A stretch of 64,000 nucleotides of DNA from Bacillus subtilis subsp. subtilis (GCA_021733645.1 JAHREJ010000013.1:1-64000); one strand, 5' to 3'. Numbered from the stretch's first letter, positions 53,284 through 63,017 are shown. Notes: a model not told the origin generated them from the sequence alone. A program made the numbers and translations.

Positions 53284-54936
53284 ATGCGCATGCTGCTGCT
53301 GTCGTCCTGCCTGTTCGTGGGCGGTTTGGCCCACGCGGCCAATGACCTGCCCGGCGGCGGCATCGACCCGCAGGCGCTGTCGCGGCACGTGCGCATCCTG
53401 GCGTCGGACGACTTCGAAGGCCGCGCCCCGGCGACGCCCGGCGAAGAACGCACCGTGCAGTACCTGATCGAAGAGTTCAAAAAGTACGGCCTGCAGCCCG
53501 GCGGCGTGGATGGCAGCTGGGTGCAGCCGGTGCCGATGGTGCGCGCCCAGGTTGATGGCCCGGTACGGGCGCAGCTGCGCCAGAAGGGCGCCACGCGCGC
53601 GCTGGCCAACGGCGAGGATGTCACCCTGCAGAGCCTGCGCCCGCAGCAGGCGGTGGACATCAAGAATGCACCGCTGGTGTTCGTCGGCTACGGCATCGAC
53701 GCGCCCGAGCGGCAGTGGAACGATTACAAGGACGTGGATCTGCACGGCAAGATTGCCGTGGTGCTGATCAACGACGCCGATTTCGAGGCCGACCAGCCCG
53801 GCGCGTTCGATGGCAAGGCGGTGACCTACTACGGCCGCTGGACCTACAAGTTCGAAGAGGCCGCACGCCGTGGCGCGCAGGGCGTGCTGATCGTGCATGA
53901 AACCGCGCCGGCCGCGTATGGCTGGGCCACGGTGAAGAGTTCGGGTACCTCCCCGCTGTTCGACATCGAACGCACCCCCGAGCAGGCGCTGGCCCAGCAC
54001 GTGCCGGTGCGGGGCTGGATGCAGCGCAGCCTGGCCGAGCAGCTGTTCGCCGACGCCGGCCTGGATTTCGATGCCGAAAAGCGCAAGGCGATGACCCCGG
54101 CGTTCAAGCCGGTGGCCCTGGGCGATGCAACGCTGTCGGTTGCCTTCAAGCTCAAGCGCGAGCAGGTCATCACCCGCAACGTGGTGGCCAAGCTGCCCGG
54201 CGGCGCGCACGCCGATGAAGCGGTGATCTTCTCCGCGCACTGGGACGCGTTCGGGATCGGCCAGCCCGATGCCAAGGGCGACCGCATCCGTCGCGGTGCG
54301 ATCGACAACGCCACCGGCGTGGCCACCGTGCTGGAACTGGGCCGGGTGTTCGCGGCCGGCCCGCAGCCGCAGCGCACGCTGTACTTCGTGGCGCTCACCG
54401 CCGAAGAGAAGGGCCTGCTGGGCGCCAGCTACTACGCCGCGCACCCGCTGGCGCCGCTGGACAAGACCGCCGCGGTGCTCAACATCGAGATGTTCAGCCC
54501 GGACGGCCCCACCCGCGACATCGCGTCGTGGGGCAAGGGCCGGGTGTCGCTGGAAGGCGACCTGGAGCGGGTGGCCAAGGCCCGCGGCCGCAGCTACTCG
54601 CCGGACCCCAACCTGGAAGCGGGCTTCTTCTACCGCGCCGACCACTTCGCCTTCGCCCGCCTGGGCGTGCCGGCCATCACCATCGGCCCGGGACTGGACA
54701 TGACCGAGGGCGGCGTGGAGAAGGGCCGCGAGCTGCGTGATGCCTACTTCGCCGCGTGCTACCACCAGGCCTGCGATGCGTGGACCCCCACCTGGGATGC
54801 CAGCGGCCATGCCGCCGACACCCTGCTGGTGTACGACCTGGGTGCGGAGCTGGCCAACAGCCGCCGCTGGCCGCAGTGGGAGCAGGGTTCGGAGTTCCGC
54901 AAGGTGCGCGAGCAGAGCGAGGCGGCGCGCCGCTGA
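53284..54936 (+). CDS. M28-family zinc peptidase, exported
   Basis: A 550-residue secreted aminopeptidase-type enzyme. The signal peptide is LLLSSCLFVGGLAHA. A PA-type insert lies in the middle (residues about 130-230), then the M28 zinc site: SAHWDAFG (His319, Asp321), DNATGVATVLELGR, TAEEKG (general base Glu) and a late FYRADHFAF. The start is uncertain: ATG 53284, GTG 53275 or ATG 53221. Substrate is probably peptides in the periplasm or outside the cell. Confidence 0.87.
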   Translation: MRMLLLSSCLFVGGLAHAANDLPGGGIDPQALSRHVRILASDDFEGRAPATPGEERTVQYLIEEFKKYGLQPGGVDGSWVQPVPMVRAQVDGPVRAQLRQKGATRALANGEDVTLQSLRPQQAVDIKNAPLVFVGYGIDAPERQWNDYKDVDLHGKIAVVLINDADFEADQPGAFDGKAVTYYGRWTYKFEEAARRGAQGVLIVHETAPAAYGWATVKSSGTSPLFDIERTPEQALAQHVPVRGWMQRSLAEQLFADAGLDFDAEKRKAMTPAFKPVALGDATLSVAFKLKREQVITRNVVAKLPGGAHADEAVIFSAHWDAFGIGQPDAKGDRIRRGAIDNATGVATVLELGRVFAAGPQPQRTLYFVALTAEEKGLLGASYYAAHPLAPLDKTAAVLNIEMFSPDGPTRDIASWGKGRVSLEGDLERVAKARGRSYSPDPNLEAGFFYRADHFAFARLGVPAITIGPGLDMTEGGVEKGRELRDAYFAACYHQACDAWTPTWDASGHAADTLLVYDLGAELANSRRWPQWEQGSEFRKVREQSEAARR

Positions 54937-54942
54937 GTCGCC

Positions 54943-55587
54943 TCAGCGGCGGCGAGGTGGCCCACGCCGGGCCCCACGCCGTGGCAGCGGATTGCTGGAC
55001 CGGGGTGGGCGACCGGGTTTGAGCATGACCCACCCCAGCGCCACCATCCCGATGGCGAGGGCTACCTGGATGCACTGCTGCACGCTGAAGGCCACCGGCG
55101 ACAGCTCGTACCAGAGCCAGCGCGGTGGCCCGCGCAGGTTGCCCCGGGCGACCCCGCGATACACCGCCAGCGCGACCCCAAGCAGCATCAATGCCGACAA
55201 GGCGTGCAGCGCCACCAGTGCATACACCCGTGCGTGCGCGCGGTGGCCCCAGCACCACTGCCGGAACAGGGCCAGCGCACACAGCAGGGCCGCGCTCCAC
55301 AGCACCACGCCCACGGTCTTCTGCACCGGTTTCACCCACGGGCGCAGGTGCTGGTCGCGTTGTTCAAGGTGTTGGCAGGCCACCGCATGGGCCTGTTGCT
55401 GCAACGCGGTGGGCGCGGTGGCCACGCTGTTGGGGTAACGGTCGGGCACCGGCTGCCCGGCACGACACTCGCGTGCACTGCCCAGCGCCGGGGTAGACAC
55501 CCCCAGCGTCATCACCATCAACAGGATCCATCCCCGCACCGGCCACGTCCTTCTGCTGCAACGTTCACTGCCCGCACGCGGCATCAT
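54943..55587 (-). CDS. Membrane protein of unknown function
   Basis: About 214 residues with a hydrophobic N-terminal segment (GWILLMVMTLGVSTPALG), a Cys-containing loop and three later helices (VVLWSAALLCALALFR, VYALVALHALSALMLLGVAL, IQVALAIGMVALGWVML), ending in an Arg/Pro-rich tail. No family recognised. Convergent with the M28 gene, 6 bp apart. The start among two adjacent ATGs (55587, 55584) and a GTG (55593) is not settled. Confidence 0.55.
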   Translation of the reverse strand: MMPRAGSERCSRRTWPVRGWILLMVMTLGVSTPALGSARECRAGQPVPDRYPNSVATAPTALQQQAHAVACQHLEQRDQHLRPWVKPVQKTVGVVLWSAALLCALALFRQWCWGHRAHARVYALVALHALSALMLLGVALAVYRGVARGNLRGPPRWLWYELSPVAFSVQQCIQVALAIGMVALGWVMLKPGRPPRSSNPLPRRGARRGPPRRR

Positions 55588-55638
55588 CGGCACCGGGTTG
55601 CAGGCAAGGGTACGCGATCGGCCGGTGGCGGTCGAAAG

Positions 55639-55660
55639 ACGGGCCGCGTGTGCGGCCCGT
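55639..55660 (-). terminator. Hairpin after the MFS transporter gene
   Basis: A 9-bp stem (ACGGGCCGC / GCGGCCCGT) with a four-base loop lies just beyond the transporter stop codon. The T-run on the minus strand is weak (CTTTC), so termination may be partial. Confidence 0.55.
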
Positions 55661-55672
55661 CGGTGGCCCGGT

Positions 55673-57013
55673 TTACGGGTCGGTGCGGGTGCCGTCGAGC
55701 CAGTTGGGGCCCTTGTTCTTCAGGAAGAACACATACACCACCAGCGATACCGCGATGATCGCAGTGACATACGCGGCGAACTGGCCCACGTGGCCGGTCT
55801 TCAGCGCGCCCTGGTACAGCAGCGGCGCGGTACCGCCGAACAACGAGTTGGCCATCGCATAGCCGAAGCCCACGCCCAGTGCGCGCACGTGGGTGGGGAA
55901 CAGTTCGGCCTTCACCACCGCGTTGATCGAGGTGTAGCCGGTGAGGATGACAAAGCCGATGGCCAGCACCACGAATGCCATCAGCGGGTCGTGCTGGTTG
56001 GGCAGCTCGGTGATCAGGTACCAGCTGTAGAGCAGCCCGCCCACGCCGAAGAACACCAGCAGGCTCTTGCGCCCGACGATGTCCGACAGCCAGCCGCCGA
56101 TGGGCTGCAGCACCATCAGGAAGGTCAGTACGCCCAGGTTGATCAGGGTGCCGGTCATCACGTCATCGCCGGCAAACGCGCTCTGGATCATCTTCGGCCC
56201 GTTCACCGAATAGGTGTAGAACGCCACGGTGCCGCCGGCGGTGATCAGGAAGCACAGCAGCAGCGGCCGCCACTGGTGCACGAACAGTTCGTACATCGAG
56301 CCGGACGCCTTGGCGCGCCCTTCCTTGGCCGCTTCGATGGAGGACACTTCCAGCGATTCGTCCATGCTCCGGCGCAGCCAGAACACCACGATGGCCGCGA
56401 TGCCGCCGATGCCGAAGGCGATGCGCCAGCCCCATTCGGAGATCTGCGGCTTGTCCCAGAAGGTGAGCATGCCCAGCAGGGTCAGCTGTGCCAGCACGTG
56501 GCCACCCACCAGGGTGACGTAGTGGAAGGAGGACAGGAACCCGCGCCGGCCGGGAATGGCGGCCTCGGACATGTAGGTGGCGCTGGTACCGTATTCCCCA
56601 CCGGTGGCAAAGCCTTGAAGCAGCCGCGCGAACAGCAGGATCACCGCCGCCCAGATACCGATCTGCGAGGCGTTGGGCGTGATGGCGATCAGGAATGAAC
56701 AGCCGGCCATCACCGTGACCGACACGGTGAGCGCCAGGCGCCGGCCGTAGCGGTCGGCGAAGCGGCCGAAGTACCACGCCCCGATCGGGCGCATCAGGAA
56801 GGTGGCGGCGAAGATCGCCCAGACGTACATGGTGGAGTTCTTGTCGGCGGCCGAGAAGAACTGCGATTCGAAATACACCGCGAACACGGAGTAGACGTAG
56901 ACGTCATACCACTCGACCAGATTGCCGGCCGAGCCTTTGAGGGTGTTGGAGATCGAGCGCCGCAGCGCGGCCCGCTCGGGGTGTGCGGCGGTGGAGGGGG
57001 CGGAAGTGCTCAT
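55673..57013 (-). CDS. MFS transporter of the metabolite:H+ symporter family (KgtP-like)
   Basis: A 446-residue, twelve-helix transporter. GNLVEWYDVYVYSVFAVYF and the RFADRYGRRLAL loop between helices 2 and 3 are the signature of the MHS family that includes the alpha-ketoglutarate permease KgtP, ShiA and ProP. The substrate is probably a dicarboxylate but cannot be fixed. The gene stands alone, divergent from the EamA gene at 57231 across 217 bp without another gene. Confidence 0.87.
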   Translation of the reverse strand: MSTSAPSTAAHPERAALRRSISNTLKGSAGNLVEWYDVYVYSVFAVYFESQFFSAADKNSTMYVWAIFAATFLMRPIGAWYFGRFADRYGRRLALTVSVTVMAGCSFLIAITPNASQIGIWAAVILLFARLLQGFATGGEYGTSATYMSEAAIPGRRGFLSSFHYVTLVGGHVLAQLTLLGMLTFWDKPQISEWGWRIAFGIGGIAAIVVFWLRRSMDESLEVSSIEAAKEGRAKASGSMYELFVHQWRPLLLCFLITAGGTVAFYTYSVNGPKMIQSAFAGDDVMTGTLINLGVLTFLMVLQPIGGWLSDIVGRKSLLVFFGVGGLLYSWYLITELPNQHDPLMAFVVLAIGFVILTGYTSINAVVKAELFPTHVRALGVGFGYAMANSLFGGTAPLLYQGALKTGHVGQFAAYVTAIIAVSLVVYVFFLKNKGPNWLDGTRTDP

Positions 57014-57230
57014 GCAGGAAGGGTGTCCTCACGGGAGATCGGTGCGGGTGGGCAAGGCGCCGCCACGGCGGGCCTTGGCGCTGGAGGCCTTCCTGGCATC
57101 GCAGCGCATGGGCAAGAGGGTAACCATTTCGTGCGACAGAATGCGTGAGCGGATACAGCTTGCCGTTTTCCACGCTGCTCCCGGCAGCCCAGTGGCCTAG
57201 AATCCCTGTTCCCCCGGATGGTGGTGTGCC

Positions 57231-58130
57231 ATGTCTTCGCCCGAACCCTCAGCGGCTGCTCCCCGGAGCGGCCTTGTCGTACTGGCCCTGTTGCTGGTGT
57301 ACGTGGTCTGGGGGTCCACCTACCTGGGGATCCGGCTGGCGCTGGAAGGCGGCGCGCTGCCGTTGACGATGGTGTCCGGCGCCCGCTTCATCATCGCCGG
57401 CGGACTGATGTATGCGGTGCTGCGCTGGCGCGGAATGGCTGCGCCCACCCGGCGCCAATGGCGCAACCTGGCCATCATGGGCCTGACCATGCTGGTGCTG
57501 GGCAACGGCATGGTGGTGCTGGCCGAGCGCACGGTGTCTTCGGGGCTGGCGGCCACGGCGGTGGCATCGGTGCCACTGTGGATGGCGCTGTTCGGGGCGA
57601 TGCGTGGCACCCATGCCAGCCGCGGCGAGTGGCTGGGGATCGCGATTGGCTTCCTGGGCGTGGTCTGGCTCAACGCCGGCAGCAGCCTGACCGCCTCGCC
57701 GCAGGGGCTGATTCTGCTGCTGATCGCGCCGATCGGCTGGGCGTTCGGGTCGGTCTGGGCGCGCGGGCTGGACCTGCCCAACCCGTTCATGACCGCGGCC
57801 GGGCAGATGCTGTGCGGCGGGGTGATGCTGGTGGCGCTGGGCCTGGTTACCGGGGAGCGGCCAACGGCGTGGCCAAGCATGAATGGGCTGCTGGCGGTGG
57901 CCTACCTGTGCGTGTTCGGATCGATCGTGGCGTTCACCGCGTATGTGTGGCTGCTGCACAACGTGCGCCCGGCGCTGGCCTCCAGCTATGCCTACGTGAA
58001 CCCGGTCATTGCGGTGGTGCTGGGCGTGTTCATCGGCCACGAGCGCTTCGGCCTGCATGACGTGGCGGCGATGGTGGTGATTCTGGTGGGCGTGGTGGTG
58101 CTGACCCTGGCCCGGACGCGCGCGAAGTGA
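57231..58130 (+). CDS. EamA/DMT-superfamily transporter
   Basis: A 299-residue membrane protein with ten helices in two EamA repeats (VVWGSTYLGIRLALE in the first, PIGWAFGSVWARGL in the second), similar to YedA. Such proteins export metabolites, often amino acids. It overlaps the next gene by 4 bp. Confidence 0.88.
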   Translation: MSSPEPSAAAPRSGLVVLALLLVYVVWGSTYLGIRLALEGGALPLTMVSGARFIIAGGLMYAVLRWRGMAAPTRRQWRNLAIMGLTMLVLGNGMVVLAERTVSSGLAATAVASVPLWMALFGAMRGTHASRGEWLGIAIGFLGVVWLNAGSSLTASPQGLILLLIAPIGWAFGSVWARGLDLPNPFMTAAGQMLCGGVMLVALGLVTGERPTAWPSMNGLLAVAYLCVFGSIVAFTAYVWLLHNVRPALASSYAYVNPVIAVVLGVFIGHERFGLHDVAAMVVILVGVVVLTLARTRAK

Positions 58131-59032
58131 GCACGTCGGTGCAGCCGAACCTGCAGGAACAACGCCGTGGTCTGGCGATCACCGCGTTCACGTTCACCCT
58201 GTGGGGGCTGGTGCCGGTGTACTGGCACCTGCTCAAGGCGGTGCCGTCGCAGCAGATCATTGCCCACCGGATCATCTGGAGCACGGTGCTGGTGGTGGCC
58301 TGGCTGCTGCTGGGCGTGGGCACGGGCTGGTGGAAGAAGATTGCGGCGCAGAAGCGCGCGCTGCCGACGCTGGCGTTGAGCAGCCTGGCCATTGCGTTCA
58401 ACTGGGGGCTGTACATCTGGGCGATCAATGCCGGGCATGTGATCGAGACGAGCCTGGGTTACTTCATCAATCCGCTGGTGAGTGTGCTGTTGGGGGTGGT
58501 GGTGTTGAAGGAGCGGCTGCGGCGGTTGCAGTGGCTGGCGGTGGGCTGCGCGGCGCTGGGGGTGGCGTGGCTGACGATCGATGCGGGGACGCCGCCGTGG
58601 ATTGCGCTGGGGCTGGCCTGTTCGTTCGGGTTGTACGGGCTGTTGCGCAAATTGATTTCGGTGGACCCGGTGGCGGGGCTGGGGGTGGAGAGTCTGTATC
58701 TGTTCCTGCCGGCGATCGGGTTTGCGCTGTGGAGCGAGAGCGGGCACGGCGGCGGGTTCTTCAGCGGCTGGGGCTGGAAGAACGATGCGCTGCTGATTCT
58801 GGGCGGTGCGGTGACGGCGTTGCCGTTGATCGGGTTTGCCTACGGGGTGAAGCGGATTCCACTGTCGCTGGTGGGGATCCTGCAGTACATCGCGCCCAGC
58901 CTTGGGCTGTTGTTGGGGGTGTTCTTCTTCCGCGAGCCGTTTGATGTGGCCAAGGCGATCGGGTTTGCGGCGATCTGGACCGGGCTGTTGTTGTTCATTG
59001 GGGACAGCGTGTGGCGGTCGCGGCGGGGGTAG
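58127..59032 (+). CDS. rarD: RarD family transporter (EamA superfamily)
   Basis: A 301-residue, ten-helix protein with the RarD signature FTLWGLVPVYWHLLKAVPSQ and RLQWLAVGCAALGVAWL. The start is a GTG overlapping the EamA stop (GTGA), so both transporters are co-expressed. Related RarD proteins confer chloramphenicol sensitivity or metabolite export in some bacteria; the substrate here is unknown. Confidence 0.9.
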   Translation: MSTSVQPNLQEQRRGLAITAFTFTLWGLVPVYWHLLKAVPSQQIIAHRIIWSTVLVVAWLLLGVGTGWWKKIAAQKRALPTLALSSLAIAFNWGLYIWAINAGHVIETSLGYFINPLVSVLLGVVVLKERLRRLQWLAVGCAALGVAWLTIDAGTPPWIALGLACSFGLYGLLRKLISVDPVAGLGVESLYLFLPAIGFALWSESGHGGGFFSGWGWKNDALLILGGAVTALPLIGFAYGVKRIPLSLVGILQYIAPSLGLLLGVFFFREPFDVAKAIGFAAIWTGLLLFIGDSVWRSRRG

Positions 59033-59069
59033 GGGGTTTTTAGAAGCTTTGAAGAGCGCAGAGCGAAAA

Positions 59070-59090
59070 GCGCAAAGCGCAAAGCGCAAA
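59070..59090. repeat. Heptamer tandem repeat GCGCAAA x3
   Basis: Three exact GCGCAAA units lie just after rarD. They form the start of a 690-bp intergenic block (59033-59719) that holds no gene, only the palindromic elements at 59121 and 59417 and a terminator. Confidence 0.7.
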
Positions 59091-59120
59091 GCCTTGGTTG
59101 GCGCGCGTATCGGGCTGGGC

Positions 59121-59219
59121 GGGGCTGGGTGGGCCCGCGGGACACGCCGCAAGTACGTCCATGTAGGCTCGTGGGCGCCATCCATGGCGCCCAACGGTCC
59201 CGCGAACCCACCCAGCCCC
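59121..59219. repeat. Palindromic intergenic element A (23-bp imperfect terminal inverted repeats)
   Basis: A 99-bp element whose ends, 59121-59143 and 59197-59219, are inverted repeats matching at 21 of 23 positions. Its interior shares blocks (ACACGCCG, GGCTCGTGGGCGCC, ATGGCGCCCAACGG) with element B at 59417, in the opposite orientation. It has no coding capacity. Confidence 0.75.
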
Positions 59220-59416
59220 ACCCCCGACAGTTGATCGGTAGCCATGGGCAAGCGAAGCAAGCGGCACAAGCAGGCCAGGCACAGGTAATTGATACGAGGT
59301 GGGGTCGGTTCCCAAACGACTTCCGATACGGTTGGTCGGCGTGGCGAACGCATGGAGCCCACCGAGGAACGCGCTGTTGCCGTAGATTTTTCTGCGAGCA
59401 CCAGCGATGTGTCGGG

Positions 59417-59600
59417 GGCTGGTGGGAGTGGGGTGGCGGAACCGTTGGGCGCCATGGGTCCGGCGCATGCGCCGGACGGGTTGGGCAGGACGCCCAACCC
59501 CGGTCTTGCCGTTTGTGCAGGACTGCACAAACGAGCAAGGCGCCCACGAGCCTCCAAGGATGGATTTACGGCGTGTCCCGCCACCCCACTCCCACCAGCC
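59417..59600. repeat. Palindromic intergenic element B (23-bp perfect terminal inverted repeats)
   Basis: A 184-bp element bounded by exact 23-bp inverted repeats at 59417-59439 and 59578-59600 (beginning GGCTGGTGGGAGTGGGG). Inside are three smaller hairpins (GTCCGGCG/CGCCGGAC, GTTGGGC/GCCCAAC, TTTGTGCAG/CTGCACAAA). It resembles a non-autonomous mobile repeat and is related to element A. Confidence 0.8.
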
Positions 59601-59651
59601 CAGCCCGAAGAACGCACGGGCCCGCATAGCTTTTGATCTTGCCCTGGCGAC

Positions 59652-59680
59652 AAAAAAAGGCGGCGCCCGAGGGCGCCGCC
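59652..59680 (-). terminator. Rho-independent terminator of the TonB-receptor gene
   Basis: On the minus strand a 10-bp GC stem (GGCGGCGCCC/GGGCGCCGCC) is followed by seven T residues (forward A-run 59652-59658). It lies 40 bp beyond the receptor stop. Confidence 0.9.
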
Positions 59681-59719
59681 TTACTTCCATTCAACGGTTT
59701 GGAGAGAGTAAACCGTGGA

Positions 59720-62542
59720 TCAGAAACGCTGCTGGTACTTCATGTACATGTAACGGCCGATGTCGAAGCCACCGTAGTAGGTGAAGCTGCTGTTGGGCTG
59801 GCTGTACATGATCGGACCCTGGTGGTCGAACACGTTGTTCAGGCCCATCGAGATGGTGCCGTTCCACGGCAGGATGTAACGCATCTGGATGTCGTGGAAG
59901 GTGTTGGAACCGACCTTGTTGATGCCCTGGTTGCCGGTGTACGGCGAACTGAAGCCCGGGTTGCTGCACTCGGTGGCGAAGGCGCAGTTTTCCTGCATGC
60001 CCGAGTAGTAGCGCGCGGTCCAGCCCAGGCCCAGGTTGCCGTACTGCCAATCCAGGTTCAGGTTCGAACGCACGCGGAAGTTGCCTTCCCAGCCGGTGTA
60101 CTGGCGCACCGGGGTGGTGTCGGCGTTGTCGTTCTTGCGCTCCAGGTAATCCACGTAGGTGGTGTTCCAGGTGAGCGCGAACTTGCCGATCGCCAGCTCC
60201 GGCAGGCGGTAGCGCACCGAGATGTCATAGCCGGCGGTTTCCTGGTGGCCGGCGTTGAGCAGGGTGCGGTCCAGGCTGCTGACCTGGCCGATGGTCTTGC
60301 CCGACTTGCTGCGGGTGAAGCGGTTGCATGCCGCGTCCACGCCCTGCACGTAGCACTGGTCAAGCATGTCGGTGGCCGACTCGCCCACGATCACATCGTT
60401 GATGCGGATCTTCCACCAGTCCAGGCTCAGGTCCAGGCCCGACACGAACTCCGGGCTGTACACCAGGCCCACAGTCCAGGTCTTGGCGGTTTCCGGCTTC
60501 AGCGCGGCGTTGGAGCCGGAGGTGAAGTCGGTGCCACCCTGCTGGCCCGGCACGGTGGCGGCATTGCCATCGGCGGCGAGCTGGTGGAAGTTGGCCGGAA
60601 CGCCCTTGGCCAGGCAGCGTGCCAGCACCTGCGGGTTGCGCGAGGCCGCGCCGAAGCTCATGTCACACGGATCGGTGTAGGAGTCACGCGTGGTGACCGT
60701 GCCGCCGTACAGGTCTTCCACCGTGGGTGCGCGGAAGCCGGTGCCGTAGGTGGCGCGCACCAGCAGGCTGTCGATCGGCTTCCACTTCAGGCCGAACTTG
60801 GTGTTGGTGGTGGCGCCGAAGTTGCTGTAGTCCGAATAACGGGCAGCCATGTCCAGCGACAGTTCGCGCGCGAAGGCCATGTCGGCCAGCAGCGGTACCT
60901 GCAGTTCCAGGTAGGCTTCGTTGAGCGAGTAATCGCCCCGGGTCGGCTGGCCGGAGGTGCCGGCGATCTGGCCCTTCTGCACCATCGTGTCCGGGTCGTA
61001 GCTGGCTTCTTCGCTGCGGTGCTCAAAGCCCATCGCGCCCATGACGTCACCGGCCGGCAGGCTGTACAGCGAGCCGGAGATGTTCGCGCTGGCTACCTTG
61101 GTGGTGCTGCGCATCTTGTCGGTGAAGCGGGTGAACAGGAAGTCCTGCACGTCCTGGTTGCCCAGTGCGCCGGGGCCGGTATAGCCCATCGGGGCCAGCG
61201 GGTTCCACGGGGTGCAGCCGGCGATCACGTTGCCGGCGCTGCCGCAACGGGCCACGCCATTGGCATCCAGGAACGACGGGCCCACCGACTGGTTGACGTT
61301 CGGCTGGTACATGCTGCCGGTACCGATGCGCTCGCCTTCATTGCGGTTGTACATGTAGCTGACGTTCCAGTCCCAGTACCGCGAACCGGTTTCGAAGCTG
61401 CCTTCCACGCCTACGCTGGCGCGCTTGGTGGTGAGGTTGTTTTCGGTGGCGCGCGGCAGTTCTTCGGTGCGGTGCGCGAAGGCCACGTCACGACCGAAGG
61501 GGTTGAACGCGCTGTCCTTGGACAGCAGCGCGCGGCCGCCGGTGCTCTGGTACGGATAGCCGGCCAGCTGCTTGGTCGATTCGCGCTCGGTATACAGCGC
61601 GTCGGCCACCAGGCGCAGGTTGTCGTTGATGGCAAAGCCACCGTTGGCGAATACCGACTTGCGCTGCAGACCGGTGAGCAGGCTCATGTTGGTCTTGGTG
61701 TTGGCGTCGTTGGCCTTGTTGGCCGGCTTGAAGTTGCCCAGCTGGGTCGGGTCGCCGCCTGGGCCCACGCTGAGGTTCTTGCCGTCTACGGTGGCATAGC
61801 CCCACGGGGTGACGCCGCTCAGGCCGGCATCCTGGTGACGCGGGCCATTGGGGTAGGCGGTGAATTCGCGCGCGCCGCCCAGGATGGGGTCTTCGTCGGA
61901 ATACTCGCCGCCCACGGTGACCCAGCCACGGTCGAAGGTCTTGCCGAAGGTGGCGCTGTAGCCGGTCTTCTGGCCGTCGCCTTCGCTGTACTGGCCGACG
62001 TAGGCATTGACTTCAGCGCCGTCGAAATTCTTGCGGGTGATGATGTTGACCACGCCGGCGATGGCGTCCGAACCATACAGCGCCGAGGCACCGTCGGTCA
62101 GCACTTCCACGCGGTCCACGATCGAGGACGGGATGGAGGCCAGGTCGGCGTAACCGGCAGCGCTCACGCCCATGCGGCGACCGTCGATCAGCACCAGGCT
62201 GCGTTCCGGGCCCAGGTTGCGCAGGCTGACGTACATGCCGCCGAAATCGCGGCCGGACTCCAGCGAGTTGGCGCGGCTCATCGCCGGCGCACCGGCAGCG
62301 GTGACGTCCTGCAGGATGTCGGCCACGTTGACGTAGCCCTTCTTTTCGATCTCGGCGCGGTTCAACGCGACGACCGGCTGGGCGCTCTCGACGCTGGCCT
62401 GGCGGATGCGCGAGCCGGTGATTTCAATGCGATCCAGATTGGTGGTGCCGTCAGTGGCGGTCTGGGCGAAGGCAGGGGCACTGCAGCTGGCAACAAGCGC
62501 GATGGCAATCGCGTTGCGCAGCGGGTGGGTCTTCAAATACAT
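59720..62542 (-). CDS. TonB-dependent outer-membrane receptor
   Basis: A 940-residue outer-membrane protein. A signal peptide (AIAIALVASCSAPAFA) is followed by a plug domain (IEITGSRIRQASVESAQPVV, then GGMYVSLRNLGPERSLVLID and GASALYGSDAIAGVVNIITR) and a barrel ending in YMKYQQRF with the C-terminal aromatic Phe expected for outer-membrane insertion. It imports an unidentified substrate such as a siderophore or sugar. The ATG at 62542 is chosen over 62599 because it starts the signal peptide. No partner transporter is adjacent; a terminator closes the gene. Confidence 0.94.
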   Translation of the reverse strand: MYLKTHPLRNAIAIALVASCSAPAFAQTATDGTTNLDRIEITGSRIRQASVESAQPVVALNRAEIEKKGYVNVADILQDVTAAGAPAMSRANSLESGRDFGGMYVSLRNLGPERSLVLIDGRRMGVSAAGYADLASIPSSIVDRVEVLTDGASALYGSDAIAGVVNIITRKNFDGAEVNAYVGQYSEGDGQKTGYSATFGKTFDRGWVTVGGEYSDEDPILGGAREFTAYPNGPRHQDAGLSGVTPWGYATVDGKNLSVGPGGDPTQLGNFKPANKANDANTKTNMSLLTGLQRKSVFANGGFAINDNLRLVADALYTERESTKQLAGYPYQSTGGRALLSKDSAFNPFGRDVAFAHRTEELPRATENNLTTKRASVGVEGSFETGSRYWDWNVSYMYNRNEGERIGTGSMYQPNVNQSVGPSFLDANGVARCGSAGNVIAGCTPWNPLAPMGYTGPGALGNQDVQDFLFTRFTDKMRSTTKVASANISGSLYSLPAGDVMGAMGFEHRSEEASYDPDTMVQKGQIAGTSGQPTRGDYSLNEAYLELQVPLLADMAFARELSLDMAARYSDYSNFGATTNTKFGLKWKPIDSLLVRATYGTGFRAPTVEDLYGGTVTTRDSYTDPCDMSFGAASRNPQVLARCLAKGVPANFHQLAADGNAATVPGQQGGTDFTSGSNAALKPETAKTWTVGLVYSPEFVSGLDLSLDWWKIRINDVIVGESATDMLDQCYVQGVDAACNRFTRSKSGKTIGQVSSLDRTLLNAGHQETAGYDISVRYRLPELAIGKFALTWNTTYVDYLERKNDNADTTPVRQYTGWEGNFRVRSNLNLDWQYGNLGLGWTARYYSGMQENCAFATECSNPGFSSPYTGNQGINKVGSNTFHDIQMRYILPWNGTISMGLNNVFDHQGPIMYSQPNSSFTYYGGFDIGRYMYMKYQQRF

Positions 62543-62841
62543 CCGTGCGATATCTCTTTTCAGGAAAAACAAGCGCCCTTGCGGGCGGCGTGGGGACACA
62601 CATCACGACGCGGGGGGCGGGAGTCTAATGACTTTTCAAAATTTTTACTTTCACTTGAAAGCATAAAAACAGCCAAAAATGAACGATGGCTGACAAATTC
62701 GCGGGTTGGCGAACTATCTTTTTGCAATGCGCATGAAGTGCACGGTGCAATACACGCGCATGCAGGGAGAGGCACCCATAACGGCGAAGCGTTCTGCAAC
62801 TTGAGGAGGTGTGATCGCCCACGACAGGGTGGTGTCTCCGC

Positions 62842-62985
62842 TTGGGCCTACCGCATGGCAAGCCCGTAGGGGCCGGTGGGCCCCTGGGCAAAGTAAAGGA
62901 GGAGGCTGTCGCCGCAGGCGGCGGCCGGGGGACATTTGCCGAGGGGCCCACCGGCCCCTACGGGCTTGCCATGCGGTAGGCCCAA
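62842..62985. repeat. Long palindrome C: 43-bp perfect arms around a 58-bp core
   Basis: Arms at 62842-62884 and 62943-62985 are exact inverted repeats of 43 bp. They enclose a 58-bp core whose ends read GGGCAAAGTAAAGGAGGAGG and CCGGGGGACATTTGCCGA and which contains its own hairpin. The core recurs, inverted, inside palindrome D. The 300 bp before it (62543-62841) are A+T-rich, with no gene. Confidence 0.92.
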
Positions 62986-63017
62986 ACGGGAAGCCATGCT
63001 TCTCATCAGGCTGCCTG

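Noticed and set aside
59129..59629. Frames of 115-166 codons in the 59033-59719 intergenic block
   Set aside because: They run through palindromic repeats in several frames and both strands with no start signal, so they are by-products of the repeats.
59633..62869. 1078-codon open frame on the plus strand, opposite the TonB receptor
   Set aside because: It is the antisense of a clear TonB-dependent receptor with a signal peptide, plug and barrel; its translation is a low-complexity Gly/Val/Ala/His/Gln pattern typical of antisense frames in high-G+C DNA.
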